From Canna indica (taxonomy: Eukaryota > Streptophyta > Magnoliopsida > Zingiberales > Cannaceae), in the NCBI GenBank assembly GCA_034359265.1, contig CP136893.1:26172001-26236000 (forward strand): a stretch of 64,000 bases of DNA. Direction: 5' to 3'. The translations under genes were made by a program, and so were the position numbers. Shown here in pieces: positions 11,254 through 23,369 of the stretch (positions within the stretch are counted from its first letter, which is position 1; every line of letters begins with the position of its first letter). The notes under the pieces were generated by a model that worked only from the letters and a program-made list of their open reading frames with translations, was not told the origin of the DNA and did not search any database.

Positions 11254-11664
11254 GCGTCGGCGAATATCGCTGAATGGTTTAAAGTAAATAAACTAATTTA
11301 TTTATTATAATTATTAATAATTAATTGTTACTTATAATGTTATTATACTTGGGGTGTGCAGCTAGGGGTTTTGAGTCGCACGCCTCCCGAGGAAAAAGAG
11401 AGAGGAGAGAGAGGGCACTGTCAAGGAGGAGCCGTCGGAGCCGGATTTTTCGCGAGTTCGTCGGTGTCGATCGGGCGAAGATCCTGTGCGTCTTTTTCTT
11501 CCGTTTTCTCTCCGTCCGGTGAGTGGATTTAGGTCTTCTTTTCTCCAATTCTTGATTTATGTTGCTGTTATTATGTTTCGGAGTTTTTCGTCGATTTTTG
11601 ACGCATTTTTCTTGTATCGAATCAGAAATAAAAATCAGGGTTCTTCTATTGTAAAAAAAAAGAA

Positions 11665-11770
<106 letters not shown>

Positions 11771-12125
11771 CCCTTGTTGCCTTGTGGAGCCGTCGTCGAC
11801 GTGGCTGCCGCCAGGGGCGGCCGCTGCCAGGCGGCGGTGGGTCAGGCCGGCGACGGTGCTGCCGGCCAGGTGGGCGCCGTCGGGCGCGGCCCGCGACTGC
11901 CCGCCTCCCTTGGGGCAGCCGGCCTAGCCGCCTCCCTTGGGGCCACCGCTGAGCGCTAGGAGGCGGAGAGCCGACATCGAATGGCAAGAGACCTGGCGAG
12001 GTCCCCGTCCGGCTAAACCTCGTCGACGAGCGGCGACGGTGGCTGGGGAAGGGGCGGCGCCGGCGGTGGGTGAGGGGAGAAGAGGATGAAGAGATTAGGT
12101 GAGGAGATGAAACAGAGGGTCGAGA

Positions 12126-12620
12126 TTAATTTGGGTATGATGGAGAGCTATGATTGCATCTTGTTAGATATAAGGCTGTGATTACATCATGTAGATGGAG
12201 GGTTGTGATTTGATCTGGTTAGATGGAGGGCTGTGATCGCATTTGATTAGATAAAAGGTTATTATTTCATCATGTTAGATGGAAGGCCGAGATTGCATCA
12301 AGTTAGATTGAGAGCTGAGATTGCATCTAGTTAGATGGAGAGCTGTGATTGCATCTGGTTAGATGTAAGGCTGTGATTGCATCATGTAGATGGAGAGTTG
12401 TGATTGCATCCGGTTAGATGAAGGGCTGTGATTGCATCTGATTAAATGTGAGGCTATGATTTCATCATGTAGATGGAGAGTGGTAATTGCGTCTGGTTAG
12501 ATGTAAGGTTGAGATTGCATCATGTTAAATAGAGGGCTGTGATTTCATCATATTAATAGAAGGCTGTGTTGTGATCCTGTTTAGATGAAGGACTAAGATT
12601 TCATTACTGGTTTATTGATT
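12126..12620 (+). repeat. Degenerate minisatellite in LTR (GATTGCATC / AGATGGAGGGCTG)
   Basis: About a dozen imperfect units of roughly 30-45 bp, each with AGATGnAGGGCTGTGATTGCATC and GGTTAG or TGTTAG. The truncated 3' LTR keeps only the first few units (17165-17282). Both LTRs share it, so it predates the insertion. Confidence 0.85.
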
Positions 12621-14152
12621 ATAACATCATTATATTTATTCATAACAGGGAATTATTAAATAAATTAAGGCATTTCTTTTATTATTCTAAATAATTATTT
12701 GGATGCCTTCAAGTTAGCAAAACTAGTCATGTTATATATGAATTTTCACCTAATCGATGTTCCGGATTCATTGGTGAGGTCTGTTTATCCATCAGGCCTT
12801 CGGATTTTGAAAACAGTAGCCGAGTGTCGCCTCGTTTTGCGTGTCAAGCTAAACAATCATATTTTATATATTTTTATGATTCGATCTGAGATGATTCATG
12901 GACATAGTAGTTAATGAGGTGCATTTTACCCTAGATCAGTTATTTCTATGACGAGTCATTTTATCATGTTCTGGTTTATCGATTTATAGTTGGGGTTTCT
13001 TTTGGTGCACCGCTTTCATGATACACGTGCATCATTTCTTACAGTACTATCATGCTATTTTTGGTTGTTTGTTTGTGCTGAGCATTCATGATTTATGAGC
13101 ATTGTTTCAACGTATATATATCTGTATGTGATTGTGATGTATGACAGGACGAGGTGGAGGATGAGGTATGTACTTGACATACCATTTATTACTTGTTTGA
13201 TAGCACATATTATTCATACTTATATACTTGCATGTGTGGTGTTGTGATGTGCTTGTTGCATTTCCCAAAAACCTCGCTGGTGAGAGGAGGGTATGCCCCA
13301 AACAAACAGCGTTGGTCTTATTCTGAAAGTTCGGCTGGTGAGGAGAGATCATACCCCAAAGAGACAGTCCGGAGACCCGAGCACGTGAGGGGAGAGCATG
13401 CATATGATTGGGGTGTTGCATTGCATGCATATGATTGAGGTGCTGCATTCATCCTTGACTAAGTATATAATTATTGATGGATGCTTATACTTATTGTTGT
13501 GGATATGAGTAGGGTAGAGGATGTGTTATTGATATTTGTCCGTCATTTTTAAAAAGACATTTTATACTTGTTGACGGATGTTGATTTCATGTATAATAGA
13601 GCTATGAATATAGTAGTGTTGATTTCTTCTGACGTTGTTGTTACGTTATTTATATCGGCTTTATTGTGTTTTTATGCATGATGATTGATTTGGTGAATTG
13701 AGGACGGAACTACTCACTAAGTCCTAGTTGGACTTACCCCTCATTTATATTGTTTTTCAACACTTGAGTTAGATCAAAGAGGTACCGGGGTGCAGTAGCG
13801 CGGCTGGTGGCGGCAGGGCAGCGGGTCTCGTGACATGTCGTGATCGAGGATACCTGAGTCATTTTAGTGTCTCTTTGAGTTATTGAGTCATGTTAACTCG
13901 GGCCGTGGTTTCCGCATTTTATTTTTATTTGGAGAGTCTTATTTATTTATTTGAACTCCTTTTTAATAAACTTGTTCAGTGTGTTCATATTGAGTTTTGG
14001 TTTGGTTTGGTTTGGTTCGTAGTGTCATGTCTATTTTTTTCAAAAAAAAATCTTCCACTGTTCAGGTTATTGTTGTTTTGTTGAGTTGGGTTAGGCTTCG
14101 GGGTACGTGGCGTATTCTGGCCGATCATACCGGGTTTGGGGTATGACAAAGT

Positions 14153-14170
14153 TGGTATCAGAGCGGGTAC
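14153..14170 (+). promoter_or_regulatory. Retrotransposon primer-binding site (tRNA-iMet type)
   Basis: TGGTATCAGAGC begins 5 bp after the LTR end TGACA. This is the standard plant LTR-element PBS complementary to the 3' end of initiator Met-tRNA. Confidence 0.93.
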
Positions 14171-14339
14171 GATAATAGGATGATAGGTATCGTATGGGGG
14201 CATTGCTAGTGTGTTCACATATGGTACGTCCTAGTCACGAGATCGACGGCTGAACCTACGCACCAGTGGCGGTACGTATTTTGATTTAAGTTGTTTATGC
14301 TTATGTTTCATGGTATACTATTTGCTCTTATTAATAGAA

Positions 14340-15706
14340 ATGGAAGCATATGATGATGTTGTGATGAGTGGAAGCGGAAGTAACCCCGTTGGCAGACGAG
14401 GTCGAGGCCGAGGTCGCGGTTGCGGTCGAGGCAGGGACTGTGCTGCCAGCCAGGTGGCTCAGGAGGAGGCAGTGCGAGATCCTAGGGTTGCACCACTGGA
14501 GACTCAAGTGATGGAGCTGACCGAAGAGCTTGCAGAGAACGAGACGAATTTCGTAAAGAACGGGAGGAGTTCCGTAAGGAGTGAGAGGAGCTTCGTAGGG
14601 AGAGGGAGTTGGCGCAGCAGCAGATTCCACCTGTACCACCAGTGGTACCTGCACCGACTGAGGCGGTAGAGCCGAGTCAGTCAGGATTCACGGAGGAGGG
14701 CCGATTAGAGCCGGTAGTATGCAGCTCGTTGTACAAGGACTTCGTAGGGCTGAAGCCGCCAGTATTCACAGGTACAGATCAGGCGGTGGAGGTGACGGCA
14801 TTCCTAAATGACTGCTTAGAGCTATGCTCGATTTTGGAGTGTTCCTCGGAGGCGATGGCGCACATAGTCGGGATGCAACTTAGAGGCCCAGCAAAGAAGT
14901 GGCACCAGGCATGGAGAGCACGCAGGGGGACTCATGCACCAGCCCCTACGTGGAGAGAATTCCGGATTGCTACCATTGAAAAGTACCTACCCAGGAATGT
15001 CCACGAGAGGTGGGCGAGAGAGTTCGAGCCACTTCGCCAGACAGGCACCATGACGATGTCGGAGTACGAGATAGAGTTCACTCGGTCGTCCCGTTATCAC
15101 CCATCCCTAGTGGTGAGAGAGACGGACCGAGTGAGGCGGTTCGTGGAGGGTCTAAGGGTACAGATTTGCAGACTAATACACTACACTGAGGACACTACCT
15201 TTGTTCAGGTGGTGGAAGAGGCGATGCGAAAGGAAGCCATGGTACCTACCGACCGACAGGACGGACCAGCTCAGAAGAGATTTAGGCAGCACCGCTAGGA
15301 GGATAGACGCACCCAATCTGAGGGTGTTGGCACTAGGGCAGCACGCCCGCAGAGCCAGGGACAGGGAAGTTTCAAAGACCGTGCGCAGACAGGACCACCG
15401 ACGGCTACTCAGAGTACCACTATACCAGGAGGCCAAAAAGGCGAGGTGTCAGAGTGTGGACAATGTGGGAGGAGACACAAAGGAGTTTGCTATGGTTCGA
15501 GTACCTGTTTTGGGTGTGGCCAGCCAGGTCATATTAGGAGGGACTGCCCTTTAGGCGGTCAAGCAGCACCACCACCTAGAAGGAGAGCCCCTATGTCGAC
15601 AGCTTCAGTGGCGCAGCGGACTCAAACTCATGGGTCAGGGCAGCAGCGCACGACAAGACTGCCTGCTCGCGTCTTTGCATTGATTCCCGAGAGCGTGGAG
15701 GCGTAA
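14340..15706 (+). pseudogene. Gypsy gag polyprotein remnant (chromovirus, Tekay/Del-like)
   Basis: Gag builds the particle that packages the element's RNA. The ATG at 14340 opens an Arg/Gly repeat (GRRGRGRGRG), which is typical of this lineage. The frame shifts near 14540, a TGA falls near 14581, and the main retrotrans_gag domain runs from 14609 with LKPPVFTG, A..FL, W..F, the YLP and the MSEYE.EF motifs. A TAG at 15296 interrupts the frame, but the same frame continues and reaches a zinc knuckle [14 protein letters not shown] at 15500-15546. The product cannot be made in one piece. Confidence 0.85.
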
Positions 15707-16010
15707 AATGTAGTGGTGACATGTATTATTTCAGTTAATGCATTACCTGCTCATGCGTTGTTTGATCCAAGTGCATCATGTATTTTATGCATTCATGCTT
15801 AAGTGGTATGTCGGGGTGAGTTTTATATTTTAGATGTTGTCGTGATGGAGATTGATCTGGCCACCTCTTAGGAAGAGCGGCCTGTAGGGATCCTAGTCAG
15901 GAAGGTGAGGAAGATGAGGTCCATGGTGAACCTCTGATGGGGGGGGGGGGGTCGAGTAGGATATGAGAGAGAAGTATAATACCCGTACCCCTTTTGATGC
16001 CGAGGTGAAC
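15707..16010 (+). pseudogene. Fused remnant of retroviral-type protease start and polyprotein C-terminus
   Basis: At 15716-15800 the frame gives VSVNALPAHALFDPSAS-like residues, the start of the aspartic protease with its DxG-type site decayed. After about 60 bp comes VRKVRKMRS and, past a poly-G run at 15940-15949, a shifted YERE/MREKY-like tail of the chromodomain end. The whole RT, RNase H and integrase region is missing, so the element has a large internal deletion. Confidence 0.65.
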
Positions 16011-16062
16011 TTTCTTTCATTTCAAAATTCGAGGACGAATTTTCTTTAAGGAAGGAGAGAAT

Positions 16063-16692
16063 TGTAATACCCAAAATCTTAATAGTAATATTTTATTCTT
16101 GAGCGGGGGATTGTGAACCCTAGTTAGCGCGGATTGGCGGGAAGCTTCGGGATTAGACCCTAGTAAGCATTTAATGTATTAAAATTAAGGGAAATTTTAT
16201 TGGTCTTATCTCTGTGATTTAGCATGCTAGGGTGATAGAGGGTCTCGAGCCGAATTTGGCAGTGCAATCGGATCTCAAATCGGAGTTAGATTAGTTGAGT
16301 TATGGGTCGTTTAAGTCGGATAGCTTAGATAAGGGTAATTTGGTCATTTGAACCCAACCGGTGTCTATAAATTAAACCCTGGGGTGTGCAACTAGGGTTT
16401 TGAGCTGCATGCCTCCCGAGGAAAAAGAGAGAGGAGAGAGAGGGCGCTGTCAAGGAGGAGTCGTCGGAGTTGGATTTTCGCGAGTTCGTCAGTGTCGATC
16501 GGGCGAAGATCCTGCGCGTCTTTTTCTTTCGTTTTCTCTCCGTCCGGTGAGTGGATTTAGGTATTCTTTTCTCCAATTCTTGATTCATGTCGTTGTTCTT
16601 ATGTTTCAGAGTTTTTCGTCGATTTTTGACGCATTTTTCTTGTATCGAATCGGAAATAAAAATCGGGGTTCTTCCATTGTAAAAAAAGAGAA

Positions 16693-16786
<94 letters not shown>

Positions 16787-17282
16787 CCCTTGTTGCCTTG
16801 TGCAGCCGCCGCCAGGCGGTGGTGGGTCAGGCCGGTGACGGCGCTGCCGACCGGGTTGTCGCCTGCCCAGGTGGGCGCCGTCAGGCGCAGCCCGCGGCTG
16901 GGCTGGGCAGCTGCCCGCCTCCCTTGGGGCAGCTGGCCTTACCGCCTCCCTTGGGACAGCCGGCCTAGCCGCTTCCCTTGGGGCCACCGCCGAGCGCCAG
17001 GAGGCGGAGAGCCGACGTCGGATGGCAGGAGACCTGGCGGGGTCCCCGTCCAACTGGACCCCGTCGACGAACGGCGGCGGTGGCTGGGGAAGGGGCGGCG
17101 CCGGCGGTGGGTGAGGGGAGAAGAGGATGAAGAGATTAGGTGAGGAGATGAAACAGAGGGTCGAGATTAATTTGGGTGAGATGGAGAGTTGTGATTGCAT
17201 CATGTAAATGGAGGATTGTGATTTGATCTGGTTAGATGGGGGGCTTTGATCGCATCTGATTAGATATAAGGTTATTATTTCA
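16063..17282 (+). mobile_element. 3' LTR (right-truncated) of the 11346 element
   Basis: It starts TGTAATACCC right after the polypurine tract CTTTAAGGAAGGAGAG. It matches the 5' LTR from about 16380 on, including the TAA repeat (16697-16784), the GC-rich block and the first minisatellite units. It breaks off at about 17282, inside the minisatellite, at unrelated sequence. Confidence 0.82.
16697..16784 (+). repeat. (TAA)n microsatellite in the 3' LTR
   Basis: Same repeat and flanks as in the 5' LTR (11667-11769), about 29 units. Confidence 0.97.
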
Positions 17283-17399
17283 CCAGCTATAGTAGGAGCC
17301 TCCACCAGCTAAGCCTGAGAAGGGCCAGCAAGCCCAAACAAGGTGGCCTTGAAATCGAACCGGGCCCAACTGAAAAGGTTCGAGCAAAGCAGCAGCAGG

Positions 17400-17785
17400 T
17401 ACGGGTGTAAGCGAGCCAAGCCGCTCGCGAGCTACTCGAGATCGATTCGGTAAAAACTCGAACTTATCGAGCTCGAGCTGAGCTGAGCCAGACATGCGAG
17501 CGAGCCGAGTTCGAGCTAACCTATACTCGGCTCGAGCGGCTCGCGAGCCTAATCGAGCCTTATATATATATTATATTCTGGGTTTGATTTTTAAATTTTA
17601 TGAATCCATTACCCTCTAAAAAGAACCCGAGCTTAGTCGAGCTCGGCTCGCGCGGCTCGACTCGTGCGGCTTGATTTTTTTTCCCGAGCCGAGCCGAGCC
17701 GAGCTCGAGTGGCTTGAATGTAGCTTGAGCCGATAGACCAAAGCTCGAGCCGAGCCAAGCTCGGCTCGGCTCGATTACACCCCTA
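17400..17785. mobile_element. hAT-type MITE with 8-bp target duplication GCAGCAGG
   Basis: A 386-bp element flanked by GCAGCAGG at 17392-17399 and 17786-17793. The ends are TACGGGTGTAA on the left and, reverse-complemented, TAGGGGTGTAA on the right. The inside is full of CGAGC/GCTCG words (GAGCCGAGC, GCTCGAG) that can fold extensively. The 8-bp duplication and short TIR starting TAGGG fit the hAT superfamily. No coding capacity. Confidence 0.88.
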
Positions 17786-18420
17786 GCAGCAGGTTCAAAT
17801 GAATGGAGTCGGGGTAGAAACGTAAAATCCTTCAAGTTTAATGGAGTGTCAGAGTGTGGGTCCTCAGGGGATAGCTATCCCAAGTAGCATGTCCAAAAAA
17901 GGATGACTCGAGCACCATCTGCCTCGGCAGACCAGCACGCGTCAAAACCCACCTCTTATAAGTGTCACGAGGAGCCCCAACGGCAGTAAGTGGGAGCGCA
18001 GCTATATACGACTCAGCAACCTGCCCCCTATCACTTAAAATGCTCGCGCAAAGAGGAGATCGACGCGACACTTCACCGAACGGGGAGCCGCCACCTGTCC
18101 AAACTCATTTGTCTCGTAGCGGGTGAGCTCCTTAGGAAGAAGAACAGTGCGCAGCCTGCGCAGGTGGCCAAAGATCAGGGAAGCATGAGTGGGCGATAGG
18201 GAGGACGCAGATGGCAGCCAAACATTGGGCGGCGCTACTGACAACCCAAGACGGAGAAAACAATAGCCGCATGGTTGTCGCCTTGTCGGAGAAGACGAAG
18301 GAGCACCGAAAGAGAGAAAAGCATATAAATCTCGATCGCCGTAATAGGCATCAAGCTTCCAACTAAATGTGAGTCCACGAGCAGGGAGGAGGAGCGATCA
18401 ACGCCATGGGATGCCGCTCT
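17786..18420. other. Non-genic or decayed retroelement sequence
   Basis: GC-moderate sequence without a convincing domain. Minus-strand frames over 18035-18300 may be the downstream continuation of the LINE-ORF1-like remnant next door, but I see no diagnostic motif. Confidence 0.35.
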
Positions 18421-19201
18421 TTAAGCCTGCGGAGAAGCCGTCAGAGAAGCAGCAAGAGCAGGCGCCGCCGGAGCTAGTGGTTGTTGTTTGCGCAAGCCCG
18501 GAGGGAGATCCGAGACACTGTCGTCGTCGTCGTCATGACCTCTCGGCTTGTCCAGAGAAGGGCGGTTAGTCGATACCTGGCAGTCCGCCGCATCAGCAAA
18601 AATGAAGACTAGAATATTCGAAAGGAAATGCACTCGAACTTGAAGGCGGCATGAAACAAGCTCCGACCATTCCAACAAGTCATTATCAACAGCCTCCAAT
18701 GATCTGAAAGCATGGACCAAGGCCAAAAGGGATTCCAGATTCCAGAACAGGAAGGGAAGTCCCCGTAACTCCAGACCTACTTTGAGAGCTGAAGTTTGAA
18801 TCATGGTATACAGATCATTGCGCTGCCAATCGCTGAAGAAGTGTAGATGACACCAACGCATCTATCCCGTAGATAGCATCTGATTTTTGTAATCTCTATC
18901 TCCAGCGCTCGGTGTAGTGAGATGAAAGCGGTCGTCTGCTAACTTTTGATGCTTCCACGGCCGCGATGATCACGGTGGACGCTGAAACGACGTCCAAATT
19001 AGGGTGCATTTGGTCGTGGATGGAGACGATCACACATCGTTGAGCAAGATAAGCCGCTCGCGATGCAGTAGAGGCGGAGTTCGGCAACATCACGATGAGA
19101 GGTGCCACACCAGAAGAAGAGACCGACGAAGGCGAAGTATTCGAGCCCTGAGAAGAAGGTGAAGGAGGAAAAGCGAAAGGTGATCGTGGAGAAGCCATAC
19201 C
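18421..19201 (-). pseudogene. LINE ORF1-like (DUF4283-type) protein remnant
   Basis: A minus-strand frame from Met at 19195 reads MASPRSPFAFPPSPSSQGS, then AYLAQRCVIVSIHDQ and ends early near 18896. A second frame (18861-18421) continues with DLYTMIQTSALKV, LRGLPFLFWNLESL, AFRSLEAVDNDLLEW and VFIFADA. The order resembles the nucleic-acid-binding ORF1 proteins of plant non-LTR elements, where a short helical region precedes a GLPxxxW block. There are at least one frameshift and a stop between the two frames. A solo LTR inserted just upstream (19202-22576). The family assignment is from memory of such proteins and is moderate. Confidence 0.5.
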
Positions 19202-22200
19202 TGTCGCGCCCCAGCCCCCAGCCCGAGACGCGACAACGACTCGAACACCGCGCATCGGAAGGATAAGCCACGAATCATAACATATAAAAAAACAACAACA
19301 TAAAAACCAATAATTACAATTCATAAGTTCGATCAAATACAATTATCAAAATATAAAATAAATCTACAAATTACAGCTCCAAAATAACAATATTGATGAT
19401 TAGCATTATAAGACGACAAAATGATACAAAATACGAAAGCAGTCGCCATTAGAGCTCCACATCTACGATTGACTACAAGCTGCCTAAAAACTATCTACAC
19501 CTCGATCTACTGATCGACCGCTCACCCCTGCAAGTCTGAAACAAAAACAACGAAGATCAGCGGATGTTGAGTAGGAGAATCACAATATGATCAACAATTA
19601 TCAAGTGTCAACTTAACAATGAATAACAACATGGACTAAGATGCAGTCAAGGGCAATAAACACCACAAATACTCCTCATCTACTCCTAAACAACATCAAC
19701 ACTGAATCATCGAGCGTGTGAACCGTTGAGTAAAAAACCCCGCACTCTACCACCTGCAGAGTGGCATCAACCGTCCGCTCCAACGGTGACACGACTACCC
19801 CCACCAAGCAGGTAGCCCGACGGATGACGTATCCGACATCCCCGCGACTACTCCTACCAAGCAGGTAGCCCAACGGACGTCATATCCGACATCCCCACAC
19901 CCGAAGGTGCTCAAAGTGACTAGTCAATATCCATATCCTCTCCCATCCCTGGGGGGTACCACATTGAAATGGTCCTGGAACGAAGTCCTCTCTAAGGTCG
20001 TAGCCTCCAAATCGACAACAACCATGCAACTCGACTCCAAGAGTGAAATAAGGTATATCACCATAATCAACAACATAGCAACAACTCCAAGTGATAACAA
20101 CATGCACAACATGATAATAACATACCATCATCATGATCAACAATATAACAACTCAAAGTAATTATGACATGATCAACAGGATAATAATATGTTCAACAAG
20201 TAAACGACACCACATATATCAACATGGCACTATGCATACAATGACTAATCCAATGCACCATAGGATTAGTACAATATACTATGATCAAGAATAAACACCA
20301 ATAAGCAATAATAAATTGTAACACATGCAATTTCTCTACATGGCATGTCCAACAATAAGATGCAACAGGAGTTCAATAAATTTCTAAAAGCAAATCAAAC
20401 ATCGGAAGCAAGGATATTTCCATAATTTATCTTCGATGACAAATCAATAACAGATAAGGAACAACAGACTTGCAGGCTCAACCCACCCTCAGCACACTCT
20501 CCAAACACTCATGCTCAACTCAACTCACTCTCCAAACACCCATGCTCAATCCATTCTCCAAACCACAATTATATATTTCACACCAATCAATCAACTAAAT
20601 TCTCAAACTAATAATTTAATATTATTTAAATAATTCGACAACCTCAACAACTAACAACGTGAAAGAACACCCTAACAATACTTTCTCGGAAAACCAACCC
20701 CACCATTGCGTTCAACACGCGAAAACGATCAAGATTGTTATTCACCTCAACTTCAACCGACAACTCAGGATCAACCAAATAAATTAATTTCAAACACAAT
20801 TATATTCCTAACTTACTAAACAACATCAAAATACTGAAATATATCAAAATCATACCAAATGATCTCCAATCTAAAATCCGATACCACCATCGCGTTCAGC
20901 ACGCGAAAATGATCAAGATTACTATCCACCTCAACTTCAATCGACAACTCGGGACCCACCAAATAAATTAATTTCAAACACACTATATCACTAACTTACT
21001 AAACAACATCAAAATACTGAAATATATCAAAATTATACCAAATTATCTCCAATCTGAAGTCCGACACCACCATCGCGTTCAGCACGCGAAAATGATCAAG
21101 ATTACTATTCACCTCAACTTCAATCGACAACTCGGGGTCAACCAATTAAATTAATTTCAAACACACTATATCACTAACTTACTAAACATCAGCAAAATGC
21201 TAAAATATATCAAAATCATATCAAACAATCTCCAATCAGAAATCCGACACTACCATCGCGTTCAGCACGCGAAAATGATCAGGATTGATATCCACCTCAA
21301 CTCGATTCGACGATCCTACAATCAACTACAAAAATACCACAATAATCTACACATCTATCGCATTTCATACAATACGACTCTCATCTTTAATCACCATATT
21401 TATTAAATTAAATAAATTAAAAATACCCCTCTCCCTCACTCGCCTCCCTCTCCCCTCACCCCTGCGCCCGACGCCACCTCCCCTGCTCCGCTCGAACCCA
21501 CGCCGATTGGCCCTCCCAGCTGTCGACGATCACCCCGGCGACACGATCGCCCTCTCCCCGACCTCCGCGATCGGTCCGACTCACCGTCGGCCGCCCCTTC
21601 TGCGCCCAATCTCGCCACCTCCTCTGCCCGCCCCGAATCCACGCCGGGCAGCTCCCCAAGCCGTCGGTGACCAACCCACCAGCATCTCCACCCTCTCCTC
21701 GGCCTTGTCACCGGCGGGACACCCTGGGAGGCCGCGATGACCTCCCCGTCTCCTCCACCAATCACTGCCCCTCTCCTCTCTCCCTCACTCGCCTCAGCCC
21801 CGACTTCCCTGCCCCGACATTGTCTCGCCTGCTCCGCTCGAACCCACACTGGGCCGGCCCTTCCGGCTTCGCCGGCCTCTCCCGCGGCTCCCAACGCCGA
21901 CGGGACACCCAAACACACACACACACTCTCTCTCCCGATCTCCCTCTTCTCCTCCGATCACCCCAGACCCATCTCCCCCTCTCAACCAGCTGCCTACCCG
22001 TCGCCGACCGGTGACTCCACGGCTCCTGCCCTCTCCTCGACCCTCCGGCCCCGCCCAGTCCCACGATCAATCGAGCGGCGGCCCGGATGGCCCACCCCGG
22101 CAGCGCTCGACTGCCCGGCGCCGCCATGGCTGCGCGATCTATGCGTGGCAGCCCTCTGACTGGCCGACCACGGCACGGCAACCCGCAAACACTACACGCA

Positions 22201-22576
22201 GCCGGTGCGTGCGACATCCGCACGTGACCGGTGCGTGTGGGCTACGGCGAAACCATCTCTTCCCCTCGTCTTCGTCGTCAGATCGTCGGAAATAACAACG
22301 AAAATGAAACAACGGAGTGGATGAGATCTCCTACCTCGATTTCGCGACTCCGGCGACGACGAGCTCCACCGGCGACACGCGCGCCGACTCCTCCGATCAC
22401 TAGGATCTCCTCCCTCCTCGCGCAGGCACCCTCTCTTCTTCCTCTTTTTCTCTACTTCTCCTCACTTAAAACCCCTCAACAGCACCTCACCCTCATCTGC
22501 CACCCGCCATAACCCACTTCTACAACCATCAATTATTAATTTATTTATTTATTTTTTCTTAAACCCGGACATAACA
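19202..22576 (-). mobile_element. Complete solo LTR, 3375 bp, target duplication ATACC
   Basis: Perfect 5-bp direct repeats ATACC lie at 19197-19201 and 22577-22581. On the minus strand the LTR starts TGTTATGTCCGGG and ends GGGGCGCGACA, so it has TG..CA ends. No PBS, gag or pol is present, so it is a solo LTR left by LTR-LTR recombination, or inserted as such. The minus-strand 5' third (22000-21420) is GC-rich and the rest AT-rich. It holds a 183-bp tandem repeat. The family is presumably Ty3/Gypsy by LTR length and end sequence. Confidence 0.9.
20701..21305 (-). repeat. 183-bp tandem repeat (3.3 copies) within the solo LTR
   Basis: The landmark CACCATCGCGTTCAGCACGCG or a close variant occurs at 20701, 20885, 21068 and 21251, giving periods of 184, 183 and 183 bp. 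Each unit also holds CTCAACTTCAAnCGACAACTC and AAATATATCAAAAT. The first unit is the most diverged and the last is partial. Confidence 0.93.
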
Positions 22577-22990
22577 ATACCCAACATGCTCGAATCCACA
22601 GATGAAACTGGAATCTGCTCCGGAAGTGCAGTGATAGAAGACAATGTAGAAACAACAGAGGAGCTGCAGCGAAAATATAGACAGTGGCGATTGATATTGC
22701 CTCGACAACGACAAAAGAAGCAGGTAGGTGGCGAACTACAGCATGAGGCGTAGTGACCAGGTCCGCAGCAGATGATCAGTAGAGAGAGAACGCGAGTGAC
22801 CAGGTCCGAGTCGGAAGGAGGAGTCGAATGCCGAGTTGCAAGAGAGGTAGATGATGCCAGACGACCAAGATGTACAATAGTAAAAAAGGAGAGTCCCGAG
22901 CCATTCCAACGAGGGGAAGATGGCTTCGGGACAACCGCAAAGTGAACATGACGCACAGAAGCACGCCGACGTCTCACTACAGTCCAACCT
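22577..22990 (-). other. Open region upstream of the LINE-ORF1-like remnant
   Basis: A minus-strand frame of 142 codons (22977-22549) runs into the LTR. If the LTR and one ATACC are removed it joins the 19201 frame in phase. The encoded protein is Ser/Cys-rich with no domain I recognise, so it may be leader sequence of the same retroelement and not a gene. Confidence 0.3.
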
Positions 22991-23369
22991 TGCTCAGGAT
23001 CGATGCGTGCAGGATGAGCAGAAGATGACGAGGGATCGCCAGAGGTGGAAGGAAATGCAGGGGGGTCAAGAATGGAGGAAGAGGGAAGAAGCTGTGAGCA
23101 AGGAAAAAGGGGAGGGGAGGGGCTGGGAAGAAGGGAGGCGAGGAGGGAAGGGGGAGGAGGCGAGGAAGGGGGGAGGCCATAGATTACCTGAGTTATGTTC
23201 TTAGCTTAATAGATGGGTGTATTGCTTCATTACGAAGGCTGCTACATGTAGTCATGGCGAAGCCTTGTGAATTTGAGAGCTAGTCGAGTTTTTGCTCTAT
23301 AGTGAGATTCTCTGACAAGACGGGATTGAAGAGTGACATTTGAGGTCAGGAACACGAAGGTGGAGAGTC
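22991..23369. other. Purine-rich tract and unassigned sequence
   Basis: 23036-23175 is almost all A and G on the plus strand (GGAAGGAAATGCAGGGG, GGGAGGAGGCGAGG). No gene is supported; the apparent Glu/Lys/Gly-rich or Pro/Leu-rich frames reflect base bias. Confidence 0.5.

Larger units (their letters stand above)
8154..11345 (+). mobile_element. CACTA (En/Spm-type) element fragment carrying host gene pieces
   Basis: The left end is CACTATTCAAAAAATGG at 8154, close to the usual CACTACAAAAAAATGG of plant CACTA termini. Subterminal GCGAC/TTGC words repeat, in both orientations, to about 8420. Inside lie a ClpD-like segment (8625-8957), a Tha4-like segment (9030-9137), 1.9 kb of AT-rich intron-like DNA and the start of a CACTA ORF1-like gene (11018-11253). 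The right end is missing because the sequence runs into a truncated LTR at about 11346. Two unrelated plastid gene pieces inside a CACTA suggest a gene-capturing (Pack-type) element. The capture itself is inferred. Confidence 0.65.

Noticed and set aside
20701..21305. CRISPR-like array
   Set aside because: Regular 183-bp units without unique spacers, inside a plant LTR. It is a tandem repeat.
21285..22512. Several overlapping Pro/Ser/Arg-rich frames on both strands
   Set aside because: All lie in the GC-rich part of the solo LTR bounded by ATACC. The same bias gives open frames in many phases.
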